A stretch of DNA of 7,940 nucleotides from an uncultured Desulfobacterales bacterium (GCA_937925895.1 CALANC010000460.1:1-7940); one strand, 5' to 3'. Positions 1-7,282 are shown, counted from the stretch's first letter. Notes: generated by a model from the sequence alone, not told the origin. Numbers and translations: made by a program.

Positions 1-68
1 CCGGCGGATCGGTTCATATTCCTAAAGCACTGAGACCCTACCTGGGTGGAATGGAGAAAATAGGATAG
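1..68 (+). CDS. serS: Seryl-tRNA synthetase, C-terminal end only
   Basis: This is the 3' end of a gene cut by the left window edge. Frame 3 (codons from position 3) reads GGSVHIPKALRPYLGGMEKIG and then TAG at 66-68; the other two forward frames hit stops at 23-25 and 31-33. The residues match the very conserved end of class II seryl-tRNA synthetases, where a 'DGS-IP-ALRPY-GG-E-I' tail follows the motif 3 ATP-binding region. The enzyme charges tRNA-Ser with serine in the cytoplasm. The last base of its stop codon is the first base of the GTG start of the next gene, so the two are probably translationally coupled. Only 21 codons are visible, so the catalytic motifs cannot be checked, but the tail is distinctive. 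Confidence 0.88.
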   Translation, partial: GGSVHIPKALRPYLGGMEKIG

Positions 69-1579
69 TGCGACTAGAAGATTTTCCTGAAGAAATTCAA
101 CCCTTTATTATTCCAAGCCATGAAGGGGAGTTAATTTACCGATGCCTTGGCTGTGATCGAGAATACGGCATTGAAAATTTGCTTTACACTTGCTCTGATT
201 GCGGTGGCGTTCTTCTGATTTTCGACCGCAATTTTGATCGTTTAAAGAAGATTTCAGGCAGGTTATGGCAAAAGATTTTCGATTATCGGAAAATGCTGTC
301 AATTCCCGGTCTGAAGGGTATTTACCGATATCATGAATTTATAGGACCGACCATTCCCCTTGATGAAGTGATCTATCTGGGGGAGGGGCACACGCCTATT
401 GTTGAGGCAAATGATTTCTTGCAAAAAGAGGTAGGGGTAAGGTTCTATTTTAAGAATGACGGCCAGAATCCGAGCGCTTCGTTTAAAGACAGGGGAATGG
501 CAAGTGCTCTGAGTTACATCAATTTTCTGGTGAAAAGGGGGTATGTATCGGATGTGCTGGCCATTTGTGCTTCTACGGGAGATACTTCTGCATCTGCTGC
601 CCTGTATGCTTCCTTTCTTCAGCCGCACGTCAAATCTGCAGTGCTGCTTCCACACAAAAAGGTGACGCCTCAACAGCTCTCCCAACCTCTGGGGAGCGGA
701 GCTGCTGTATTTGAAATTCCCGGCGTGTTCGACGATTGTATGAAGATTGTTGAAGCACTTTCAGAAAATTACAATGTCGCCCTTTTAAATTCCAAAAATG
801 CATGGCGGATTCTCGGACAGGAGTCATATTCATATGAAATCGCTCAGGACCTTGAATATGACCTGGAAAACAAAGTCATCGTGGTACCTATTGGCAACGC
901 CGGTAATATTACAGCCGTGATAAGCGGATTTATAAAGTTCTTTGAAACAGGTATCATAGAATCGTTGCCTAAAATATTGGGTGTCCAGTCAACCCACGCC
1001 AACCCTGTATGTCGCTATTATTCTGAAGCTGATGCCGGAAAAAGAGAATTTGTTCCGATTACTGTGAAACCAAGCGTGGCCCAAGCAGCGATGATCGGAA
1101 ATCCGGTGTCGATGCCCAGGGTGATTCACTTGGTGGAACTTTACAACAAAATTTCAGCTCGGCAGAACGTCTTTTTTGTTGAGGTAGAAGAACAGCTTAT
1201 TATGGACTGTCAGATTTTAGCAAACAGGAATGGACATATTGCCTGTACCCATGGCGGGGAGTCCCTTGCCGGCTTGATTGAGGCCCGGAACCGAAAAATA
1301 ATAGGAAATAATGATATTGCCGTAGTCGATTCAACTGCACATGCCATTAAATTTTCGGGTTTTCAGGAAATGTATTTTGCCCAGAATTTTCCAAAGGAGT
1401 ACCAAATTTCTCCGGACCCGGATTTTATAAATACACCTGTTTATGTTCATCCAAAAGATCTTAAAAAAATTCCGGCTTCTGGCAGACCCTTGCACGGAAA
1501 AGATTTTGAAGAATTTGTCAAACGGATATCCGAAGAGATCGCCAAGGATTTAGGACTAAAGAAGGTGGAAAAATTATGA
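68..1579 (+). CDS. thrC: Threonine synthase (PLP-dependent, long form with N-terminal zinc ribbon)
   Basis: The enzyme converts O-phospho-L-homoserine to L-threonine and phosphate, the last step of threonine synthesis, in the cytoplasm. Residues 26-45 hold two CxxC pairs (C26/C29 and C42/C45), the zinc-ribbon-like start seen in many bacterial and archaeal homologues. The PLP lysine is K141 in SASFKDRGM; the ASTGDTSAS stretch at 169-177 and the PIGNAGN loop at 275-281 are the expected PLP/phosphate-binding elements, and NSKNAWRILGQ (242-252) and CTHGGESLAGL further on are also family-like. At 503 residues it is on the long side for the family. The GTG start is chosen because it overlaps the serS stop (TAGTG) and has GGAG 11 nt upstream; the next internal Met (residue 77) would remove the zinc ribbon. 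Its stop overlaps the next start by 4 nt. A related PLP lyase is possible but less likely. Confidence 0.93.
   Translation: MRLEDFPEEIQPFIIPSHEGELIYRCLGCDREYGIENLLYTCSDCGGVLLIFDRNFDRLKKISGRLWQKIFDYRKMLSIPGLKGIYRYHEFIGPTIPLDEVIYLGEGHTPIVEANDFLQKEVGVRFYFKNDGQNPSASFKDRGMASALSYINFLVKRGYVSDVLAICASTGDTSASAALYASFLQPHVKSAVLLPHKKVTPQQLSQPLGSGAAVFEIPGVFDDCMKIVEALSENYNVALLNSKNAWRILGQESYSYEIAQDLEYDLENKVIVVPIGNAGNITAVISGFIKFFETGIIESLPKILGVQSTHANPVCRYYSEADAGKREFVPITVKPSVAQAAMIGNPVSMPRVIHLVELYNKISARQNVFFVEVEEQLIMDCQILANRNGHIACTHGGESLAGLIEARNRKIIGNNDIAVVDSTAHAIKFSGFQEMYFAQNFPKEYQISPDPDFINTPVYVHPKDLKKIPASGRPLHGKDFEEFVKRISEEIAKDLGLKKVEKL
1562..1568 (+). promoter_or_regulatory. Ribosome binding site of the LysM gene, inside thrC
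   Basis: AAGGTGG differs by one base from the ideal AAGGAGG and sits 7 nt before the ATG at 1576. That ATG overlaps the thrC stop as ATGA, which fixes the start and suggests that ribosomes finishing thrC restart here. Confidence 0.7.
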
Positions 1580-3372
1580 AGCACAAAAGAGCCCCTTTTA
1601 CACTCGGCTTTTTGGTGGTGATCGTTTTTGTCATCCTTGTTTCTAACCGTGCTTCATCGAGCACTTTTTTGTATAAAAATTACACCCTACGATATGACCG
1701 GGGTTGGGACATATTGTGTGATCCTTATGTCGTTAAAAAAAATGACTGGGTCTACAAGCTGTTCAGGCAAAGAGGAGAAATTGCTCACGACGATTTCCCG
1801 GAATTTCTGAGGATATTCAGACGGATCAATCCACACATACGTGACATTAACAGAATTCGTCCGGGGCAGCAGGTTCTTATTCCTTTAAAGAAATTGAGCC
1901 GGAAGAAACCGCTGGAAGAATTAACCGAGGCTGTTACGATTCCGTTTGTCACCACTTCAAAGCCGGCCGAAACTCAAAAGTTGCACTCGGCGAAATACAA
2001 AGTCAAAAACGGTGATAGCATATCCGTGCTTATTGCCAAAAGGTTCGGTGCATTCGGCACAGAATCATACGAGCAAGGCATAAAACTGTTCAGGCTCTAC
2101 AATCCGGATGTCGAAGATCTGGATCGTATTTATTCCGGCCAGATGGTACTCATTCCTGATCCCACCATTCAAAGCCGGCCACAGGATTTATCATTTTTTG
2201 CTGGTTTAGATAGTAATACCCCAGAAACAGGTGCCGGGAGTTGGGCCCGGATCCATGAGGCGGAACCGGAGTTTTTTGTTTCGGCAACCAGAGGAAAGCA
2301 CCCGAACGCTCCTCTAGATATAATTGCATCGGCTTTGGATGCCAAACTTGTGAATACAGGTACGTATTACCTTCCGAGAGCAGGCCAGGAAGATTTTGCA
2401 ATCGACCTTTCCACCCTACCTTTTTTAGAGTTAACAAATGGCAACCGTATTTTTTTTCCCCTGGATTACGATAATCAAACAGCTGAAATCCGTATGATCC
2501 AATCTTTCTGGGACCATGCGAATATTGTTCGAACTTCACCCAATGACCCGGTGGAAAAAATATTGAGAGCAATATTCGGATCTGAGGGGAAATATGTGAC
2601 CAAGAAAAGGGTGTCATTTTCAGATCATGGCGTGGGAGTCGAAGTCCGGGGAAATTGGATTATTGACACGTTTGCTGATGAAGGGAACACCCTGAGACAT
2701 CATTGTATAACGCTTATTGATAGTCCCCGGGAACGCACGTCGCCGTCCATTGCACACTACCTGGATCAAAATAATATTATCATCAAAGAGATACTCAAAG
2801 ATAGAGTTACTATCCCCCAAAACGTTGATGAGCCGCAATACAAATTAATCCTTGAAGATGTTATTCGTATTGACACCTCAGATCGCAGGGTTTTTGTGGA
2901 CAAACTGACGACTGCTTTGGGTTTTCACTATACACCCAATGTCGACATCTCATTTCCCTATGCAGGCATTCAAGTCCAAACCGTGTCCAATCTTCTCGTA
3001 AAAAGTGAAGGGCTCCAATTTTTGATTGACTTTGGAGAGCTTTATGGTGATTCGGTCACGGCCATAGAAAAAACCGGGTTCAACATTATTCAGCTCACAA
3101 AAGGAGATAATTTTCCCGCTATAATAGAAAAATTAATTAGCGCACTTGGCCTGCCCTATTCAGACAGTCCAGCCTTTTTAGCAGCAAGCAGACCGGCTCG
3201 TCATAATACCACTTTGCGCATACCCGGTTATATCATTACCGGAGAAGGTGAATCCAAGGTTCTTCTCTCACTTGTTCCTCTTCATGACGGGTTAATTAAT
3301 TTTCTGGCAGATAAGGGGATAAAGATCGTTATGATAAGGTCAAATGAGGGATATGACCTGAAACCTGCATAA
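1576..3372 (+). CDS. Secreted protein with two LysM domains and an uncharacterised repeat-containing C-terminal region
   Basis: I do not recognise this protein as a named family. It begins with a basic stretch and a hydrophobic core (about residues 8-22) followed by a small-residue segment, RASSS, consistent with export by Sec and cleavage near residue 28; there is no lipobox. Two LysM-like modules follow, at about 51-104 and 141-195. Both start with a YxVKxxD/GD motif and end with an RxxPGQ/SGQ...LIP motif, as peptidoglycan-binding LysM domains do, but each is about 54 residues, longer than the usual 44-50. A linker leads to residues 246-590, which appear to be four diverged copies of one alpha/beta module (see the repeat entry). 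No hydrolase catalytic motif is evident, so a structural or anchoring role at the cell wall is more likely than enzymatic activity. Its ATG overlaps the thrC stop; a PilF/PilW-like gene follows and pilQ lies across the terminator, hinting at an envelope or pilus role. Confidence 0.8.
   Translation: MKHKRAPFTLGFLVVIVFVILVSNRASSSTFLYKNYTLRYDRGWDILCDPYVVKKNDWVYKLFRQRGEIAHDDFPEFLRIFRRINPHIRDINRIRPGQQVLIPLKKLSRKKPLEELTEAVTIPFVTTSKPAETQKLHSAKYKVKNGDSISVLIAKRFGAFGTESYEQGIKLFRLYNPDVEDLDRIYSGQMVLIPDPTIQSRPQDLSFFAGLDSNTPETGAGSWARIHEAEPEFFVSATRGKHPNAPLDIIASALDAKLVNTGTYYLPRAGQEDFAIDLSTLPFLELTNGNRIFFPLDYDNQTAEIRMIQSFWDHANIVRTSPNDPVEKILRAIFGSEGKYVTKKRVSFSDHGVGVEVRGNWIIDTFADEGNTLRHHCITLIDSPRERTSPSIAHYLDQNNIIIKEILKDRVTIPQNVDEPQYKLILEDVIRIDTSDRRVFVDKLTTALGFHYTPNVDISFPYAGIQVQTVSNLLVKSEGLQFLIDFGELYGDSVTAIEKTGFNIIQLTKGDNFPAIIEKLISALGLPYSDSPAFLAASRPARHNTTLRIPGYIITGEGESKVLLSLVPLHDGLINFLADKGIKIVMIRSNEGYDLKPA
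2311..3345 (+). repeat. Four diverged protein-level repeats in the LysM protein
   Basis: The copies are residues 246-323 (2311-2544), 325-411 (2548-2808), 438-510 (2887-3105) and 512-590 (3109-3345). Each opens with an amphipathic helix of the type PLDIIASALDA, PVEKILRAIFG, FVDKLTTALGF or IIEKLISALGL. Each then has two or three beta-strand-like stretches, one being NRIFFPLD, CITLID, LQFLIDFG or KVLLSLVPL. Each closes with a helix plus strand: WDHANIVRT, YLDQNNIIIKEI, IEKTGFNIIQLT or LADKGIKIVMI. The similarity is visible only in protein, not in DNA, so the duplication is old. Alignment was by eye and the boundaries are approximate. Confidence 0.55.
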
Positions 3373-3431
3373 AACACCAGGTGATGTTATTACTTGTAAT
3401 CGGTTGAAAGAAATAGATATTCGAGGAAAAA
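3373..3431 (+). other. Short intergenic stretch with the TPR gene's ribosome binding site
   Basis: This 59-base gap contains GAGG at 3423-3426, 5 nt before the ATG at 3432, which supports that start. I see no hairpin with a T-run and no convincing -35/-10 pair, so transcription from the LysM gene may continue into the TPR gene. A short inverted repeat (ATTAC-TT-GTAAT, 3389-3400) is present but could be chance. Confidence 0.5.
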
Positions 3432-4196
3432 ATGAAAATAAATCGGTTTAGCCGGATAGCATTTATCGTTTTGAGTGTCGCATTGGTGTCCTGTTCAGCA
3501 AATTTGGAATTGCGACGACAACAGGAAGAGGCGAATAGAAACCTTGGAGAAGAGTATTACAAAAAAGGGGACTATACTTCAGCCTTAAGGGAGTTTCTCA
3601 AAGCAGAAAAACTTTATTCTAAGGATCCCTATCTTCACTATGGTCTGGGTCTTACTTACAAAGCCAAGAAAAAGCCCGACCTTGCCGTCAAGCACTTTGA
3701 AAAAGCGATTGAGATGAAACCGGATTACGCTTCCGCCAAGAATGCTTTGGGGACGGTATATCTCGATAAGAAGGAATGGGATACGGCCATCCAGTATTTC
3801 GAAGAAGTATCCGGGAACATTTTATATGCCACCCCTCATTTACCCCTTTCAAACATCGGGTGGGCTTACTACAACAAAAAAGAGTATCCTCTTGCTGAAA
3901 AATTCTACCGGGATGCCCTCAAAGTTGAGCCGAAATTTATCAATGCGTTGCAGGGTCTCGGCCTCGTTTATATTGCCATGGGGAAAATTTCAGAAGCTGT
4001 CGTAACACTCGAAAGAGCAGTAAAATACTATCCGCGTTATGCACCTTTATATTTTTATCTTGGCAAAACCTATACGTTATCACATGATTACAAAAAAGCA
4101 CTTAACGCCTATAATAAAATCCTTACGCTCGTTCCCGACACCGCTCTTGCCAGAGAAGCGGAAAAAGAGGCTAACCTAATAAAAAATATATGGTAA
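3432..4196 (+). CDS. pilW: Six-TPR lipoprotein, PilF/PilW-like type IV pilus biogenesis (pilotin) protein
   Basis: The start is a lipoprotein signal: basic MKINRFSR, a hydrophobic core, and a lipobox LVSC with the acylated cysteine at residue 21. From about residue 34 to 237 it is six back-to-back tetratricopeptide repeats of 34 residues (roughly 33-66, 67-100, 101-134, 136-169, 170-203, 204-237), with the usual pattern of A/G at helix-packing sites, such as GLGLTYKAKKKPDLAVKHFE and GLGLVYIAMGKISEAV. Length (254) and six TPRs match the PilF (Pseudomonas) / PilW (Neisseria) / Tgl (Myxococcus) group, outer-membrane lipoproteins that help the PilQ secretin assemble. Its position, convergent with pilQ and separated only by a shared terminator, supports that role. 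TPR proteins are easily confused, so a general TPR lipoprotein cannot be excluded. GAGG 5 nt upstream supports the start. Confidence 0.8.
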   Translation: MKINRFSRIAFIVLSVALVSCSANLELRRQQEEANRNLGEEYYKKGDYTSALREFLKAEKLYSKDPYLHYGLGLTYKAKKKPDLAVKHFEKAIEMKPDYASAKNALGTVYLDKKEWDTAIQYFEEVSGNILYATPHLPLSNIGWAYYNKKEYPLAEKFYRDALKVEPKFINALQGLGLVYIAMGKISEAVVTLERAVKYYPRYAPLYFYLGKTYTLSHDYKKALNAYNKILTLVPDTALAREAEKEANLIKNIW

Positions 4197-4200
4197 GTCC

Positions 4201-4245
4201 AAAAAAAGAGTCCTCCTGTGCACCTGCAACAGAAGGACGTTTTTT
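4201..4245. terminator. Bidirectional rho-independent terminator between convergent pilus genes
   Basis: The arms GTCCTCCTGT (4210-4219) and ACAGAAGGAC (4229-4238) pair over 10 bp with one mismatch around a 9-nt loop. Seven A precede the stem (4201-4207) and six T follow it (4240-4245), so a U-run is transcribed in either direction. It is 13 nt past the TPR gene stop on the + strand and about 40 nt past the pilQ stop on the - strand. Confidence 0.85.
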
Positions 4246-4285
4246 CATGTCCAATGCAGTTTTTGGAGAACCACCCCAGTAGGCG

Positions 4286-6562
4286 CTAGAATCCCATGGC
4301 GTGTTGTTCGAGTTTGACGATTTGCGGGGTAATAAAAATCAACAGTTCTTCCATATCGTCCACTTTTGATTGGCTTTTAAACAACCAGCCCAGAAGGGGA
4401 ATGTTCTTTAATCCCGGGAGGCCGCTTTCCCCCTCACTTTTTCTCGTTTTTCTGATACCGCCAATGATGACTGTATCGCCGTCATCGACCAAAAGTTCGG
4501 TATTGGCTTCTTTTGTGGTAAACGAAACCTCTCCGGCGATGACAGCGCCAATTTCATTATTTTTAACAGTAATTTTCATAGAAACGCGATTATCCGGGGT
4601 GATATGCGGTGTCACCTGAAGCTCCAGGGCGATGTCTTTAAATTCGACGGTAGTGTTGCCGTCTGCATCCAGTTTTGAATATGGATATGCCAACCCCTGT
4701 TTGATCGATGCTGCGGTGTTGTCTAAGGTTAATATTTTTGGGGCGGAAATGATTTTTAACAGGCCGTCGGATTCCGACGCCATCAGCCTCAAGTCTACCA
4801 AAGACCATGCGGTGTCGGTTATTCTGGTAAATTGAACCCCGATTTGTCCGAGGGTCGATGCGGGCGGATTGGTTGCACTCAGGTCAAGCGTTAGATCATC
4901 ACCATTAATATCAATCGGTCCTGCGGTTATTGCCCACTCGGTTCCTAAATCCCTGGTATAAGATTTCGTGGCTTCCACGATCCTGGCTTCAATGATTACC
5001 TGTGGGGTTACCTGATCGATCTGTTTGACGATTTCTTTGGCCTTTTCTATTTGTTCTGCCACATCTGTTATAATGATTTGGTTGTTTCGCTGGTCTACGG
5101 TAATTTTGCCTCTCGCTGTCAGCACAATGTGAGGTAAAACATCGGCGGACGCATCTGCATAACTAATGGGGATATATTCGGTAACCAGTGGTTCGAGGGA
5201 CTGTTCCTCGGCCTGGAGCTTAATCTTTTCTGCCTTTGAGGCCTTTTCAGCCCTTTCTTCGGCTTTGAGTGTCTTAAGGGTTAGGATCCGTACAATATCA
5301 CCTTCATAAATCATGCCCAACTGGTTCATTTTTATAATTAAATCAAGCACTTGATCCCAAGGTACCGGCTTGTCGAGGGTCAGGGTGACTTGTCCGGACA
5401 CATCCTTGTCAATTACAAAATTTTTTCCACTCACATCCATTAGAATACGAAAAACGTTCTTAATATCCGTTTCAAAAAAATTAAGCGCTATCTTTTCACC
5501 GGTAAATTTTCCCGTTGGAACCCCGGGCATTTTTTCTTTGACGGGTTTTACCGCTTCTTCCGTTTCAGCAACCATCTGTTTCATTACTTTTTTCCAGGGC
5601 GGAAGTTTGGCATCGTCGAAAGGTTTTGGGGGTATGGAAGATGCCTCGAAATGAATCAGTATAAGATTGTCTGTTTGTTCGACATAATAGGGGACGGATT
5701 CCCGTAATTCGATGGCAACCAACGAGGTATCTTTCATGGAAGGTGTTTCGAATGGTGTTATACGGTCGACGGCGCTCTGAAAGCGAGTGGTAATTAAAGG
5801 TCGTTGACGATAACCGGGCAGTTTGGAATTATTTATATTCAGCAATAGTTTTTTATCATTGATCTTTTTTATACTGTATTGGATGGGTGCGGTTGTTCCG
5901 ATAATTATCGTCGATTTGCCATCGTCTTCGCTTGAAAAATCGATTCGATCAACCCAAGCAGGCCTGTCATTTTTCACTTGAGGTTCAGGGTTTTCATTTT
6001 CCGGATTTTTATTTACAGACGCTTTTGCAATCAGTTCTCCTTGTTCAGGCTGGACCGGTTTTTCTTCTTTTGCCACTTCCTGAGCGACTGGTGCTTGAAT
6101 TGCGGCTGTCTTTTTGAATGATATCTTAAGGCCCATATCTTCACGGGTTACTTCGTAAGGGATGTCATTTTTTAACAATATTTCAATGCGTGAAGTATGT
6201 CCTTTTTCTGTTAGTTCGGTGGCGTTAATGGATGAAACAACATCACTGGTCGGCTGGTATGCCGTTTCGATATTGTCAAGTGCAGTTTCGGGAAAGTAAA
6301 GAAGCACTCCGGCTGGAAAGGGTTGCTTAACCGAAGTATAAGTCAGAAGCCGATTCCCTTTAATCCACACGATGCTTGAGTCAGAATCCTCTGTGGTGCT
6401 TATGTCAGTAATAAGTTTAGATGCCGAAGGCTCAACCGGTCCTTTGTCCGGCTCTTTAACTGACATGGTTTTGGAGGCACACCCTGTGAAGAGCAACAGC
6501 GATGTTACAAAAAAGAAAATTATGGCGCTGTTTTTTGACATTTTTTTCATTTTAAAGTTCAT
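4286..6562 (-). CDS. pilQ: Type IV pilus secretin PilQ with predicted lipobox
   Basis: PilQ forms the outer-membrane ring through which the pilus passes. I start it at the ATG at 6562 (758 residues), not at the upstream in-frame ATG at 6649, because the former has GGAG 6 nt before it and lies 1 nt after the pilP stop. Layout in this numbering: hydrophobic signal ending in LFTGC, with C28 as a probable lipidation site; AMIN-like domain about 49-149; a Pro/Glu/Lys-rich linker; a second AMIN-like domain about 203-306; secretin N0/STN domain about 355-431 (IALNFFETDIKNVFRILMD, VPWDQVLDLIIK); a short Ala/Lys/Glu-rich insert 432-457; N1 domain about 460-519 (RNNQIIITDV); and the secretin barrel from about 520 to 751, with VIIEARIVEA, PLLGWLFK (722-729) and ELLIFITP (739-746). 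AMIN domains bind peptidoglycan in other PilQ proteins. It is the last gene of the pilNOPQ run and ends in front of the shared terminator. Confidence 0.95.
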   Translation of the reverse strand: MNFKMKKMSKNSAIIFFFVTSLLLFTGCASKTMSVKEPDKGPVEPSASKLITDISTTEDSDSSIVWIKGNRLLTYTSVKQPFPAGVLLYFPETALDNIETAYQPTSDVVSSINATELTEKGHTSRIEILLKNDIPYEVTREDMGLKISFKKTAAIQAPVAQEVAKEEKPVQPEQGELIAKASVNKNPENENPEPQVKNDRPAWVDRIDFSSEDDGKSTIIIGTTAPIQYSIKKINDKKLLLNINNSKLPGYRQRPLITTRFQSAVDRITPFETPSMKDTSLVAIELRESVPYYVEQTDNLILIHFEASSIPPKPFDDAKLPPWKKVMKQMVAETEEAVKPVKEKMPGVPTGKFTGEKIALNFFETDIKNVFRILMDVSGKNFVIDKDVSGQVTLTLDKPVPWDQVLDLIIKMNQLGMIYEGDIVRILTLKTLKAEERAEKASKAEKIKLQAEEQSLEPLVTEYIPISYADASADVLPHIVLTARGKITVDQRNNQIIITDVAEQIEKAKEIVKQIDQVTPQVIIEARIVEATKSYTRDLGTEWAITAGPIDINGDDLTLDLSATNPPASTLGQIGVQFTRITDTAWSLVDLRLMASESDGLLKIISAPKILTLDNTAASIKQGLAYPYSKLDADGNTTVEFKDIALELQVTPHITPDNRVSMKITVKNNEIGAVIAGEVSFTTKEANTELLVDDGDTVIIGGIRKTRKSEGESGLPGLKNIPLLGWLFKSQSKVDDMEELLIFITPQIVKLEQHAMGF

Positions 6563-6563
6563 G

Positions 6564-7256
6564 TTATTCTCCAGGAGGTTTCTGAAGTTGAAGTGTTCTC
6601 TTAGAGATCGAGGTTTTCCCATAGATATCTTCTGTCTCTTCTTCAACAATGATCCTGTCTTTTAATATCTCTACGATTTTGCCTGAACGAAGACCGATAT
6701 ATGCTCCTTTTTTGATAATATACCCTTTTCCGGAAGACTCTTTTACCAAAGCTTTGTTTCCACTTTTGGAAAGTATTACTGCTACAAGTTTTAGTTGGCT
6801 CAAGCTGACTTTTTCAAGAGGCGTACGAGGGATTCTTCTCATCTCTTTTTTCTTTTGAACCGTCGTGGAAATGCGGCTTGCCTGAAACAAGGGGGTAAAG
6901 GGATCGAGTTTCCCTAGCGGGTTGTAAACGTCTGTTGTTTCGAATGTCGTGACGCTTCGAGCTGTTGTTGGAACTGAAGCAACGGGTGTTTTGTCTGGTG
7001 CAGAGGGTTTGTCATCTACAATTTGAAGCGCAATCTTCGATTCCGGTTTAACAGGCTCTTTTGGGGACCCGGGTTCGGTGACCTCAATTGTTTTGGGTGC
7101 TTGAGGTTTTGGCGCCTCTTTATCGTCGACAACGATCTTTTTCGTGACCCTCTTGGATTGTTGCGGGGGTTCAGCCTGCCTTTCGCAGCCCCATAAAATG
7201 AAAAAGAAACAAATAAAACAGACGATACTACGTATTACATTAAGTCGGTTATCCAT
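6564..7256 (-). CDS. pilP: Type IV pilus inner-membrane lipoprotein PilP
   Basis: PilP is a periplasmic lipoprotein of the alignment complex; it binds the PilN/PilO pair and contacts the N0 domain of PilQ, linking the inner and outer membranes. The N-terminus is a lipoprotein signal with an unusually aromatic core (CFICFFFILWGC) and probable lipidation at C24. Residues about 27-110 are a long Pro/Lys/Glu/Thr-rich, presumably disordered tether. The folded PilP domain follows at about 112-225: YNPLGKLDPF, then TPLEKVSLSQLKLVAVI (146-161), GKGYIIKKGAYIGLRSGKI (176-193) and IIVEEE, the small beta-barrel pattern of the family. At 230 residues it is longer than the usual 170-180, the excess lying in the tether. 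The ATG at 7256 is 26 nt after pilO; only a weak purine stretch precedes it, but no better start exists before the signal sequence. Confidence 0.93.
   Translation of the reverse strand: MDNRLNVIRSIVCFICFFFILWGCERQAEPPQQSKRVTKKIVVDDKEAPKPQAPKTIEVTEPGSPKEPVKPESKIALQIVDDKPSAPDKTPVASVPTTARSVTTFETTDVYNPLGKLDPFTPLFQASRISTTVQKKKEMRRIPRTPLEKVSLSQLKLVAVILSKSGNKALVKESSGKGYIIKKGAYIGLRSGKIVEILKDRIIVEEETEDIYGKTSISKRTLQLQKPPGE
6569..6572 (-). promoter_or_regulatory. pilQ: Ribosome binding site that sets the pilQ start
   Basis: On the - strand GGAG lies inside the last codons of pilP, 6 nt before ATG 6562-6560. The pilP stop TAA (6566-6564) is separated from that ATG by one base. This arrangement favours a coupled start here over the in-frame ATG 87 nt further upstream. 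Confidence 0.75.
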
Positions 7257-7282
7257 AATTTATGGTTTCTTTTCGGTGCTCT

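Noticed and set aside
299..685. 128-residue open frame on the - strand inside thrC
   Set aside because: It is antisense to the conserved PLP-lysine region of thrC; its composition looks like an antisense shadow with many Arg, Ser and His residues.
2150..2617. 155-residue open frame on the - strand inside the LysM gene
   Set aside because: It lies wholly within a well-supported gene on the other strand, has no domain-like pattern and no good ribosome site that I can see.
3389..3400. Inverted repeat ATTAC-TT-GTAAT before the TPR gene as an operator
   Set aside because: Arms of only five bases in AT-rich DNA are easily chance, and no promoter elements could be placed around it.
5370..5654. Open frames on the + strand across pilQ (for example 94 residues here)
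   Set aside because: They are antisense to secretin domain coding sequence, lack family features, and are typical shadows.
6563..6649. In-frame 29-codon N-terminal extension of PilQ starting at ATG 6649
   Set aside because: It would overlap pilP by 86 bases and put charged residues before the signal sequence; the ATG at 6562 has GGAG at proper spacing and follows the pilP stop by one base.
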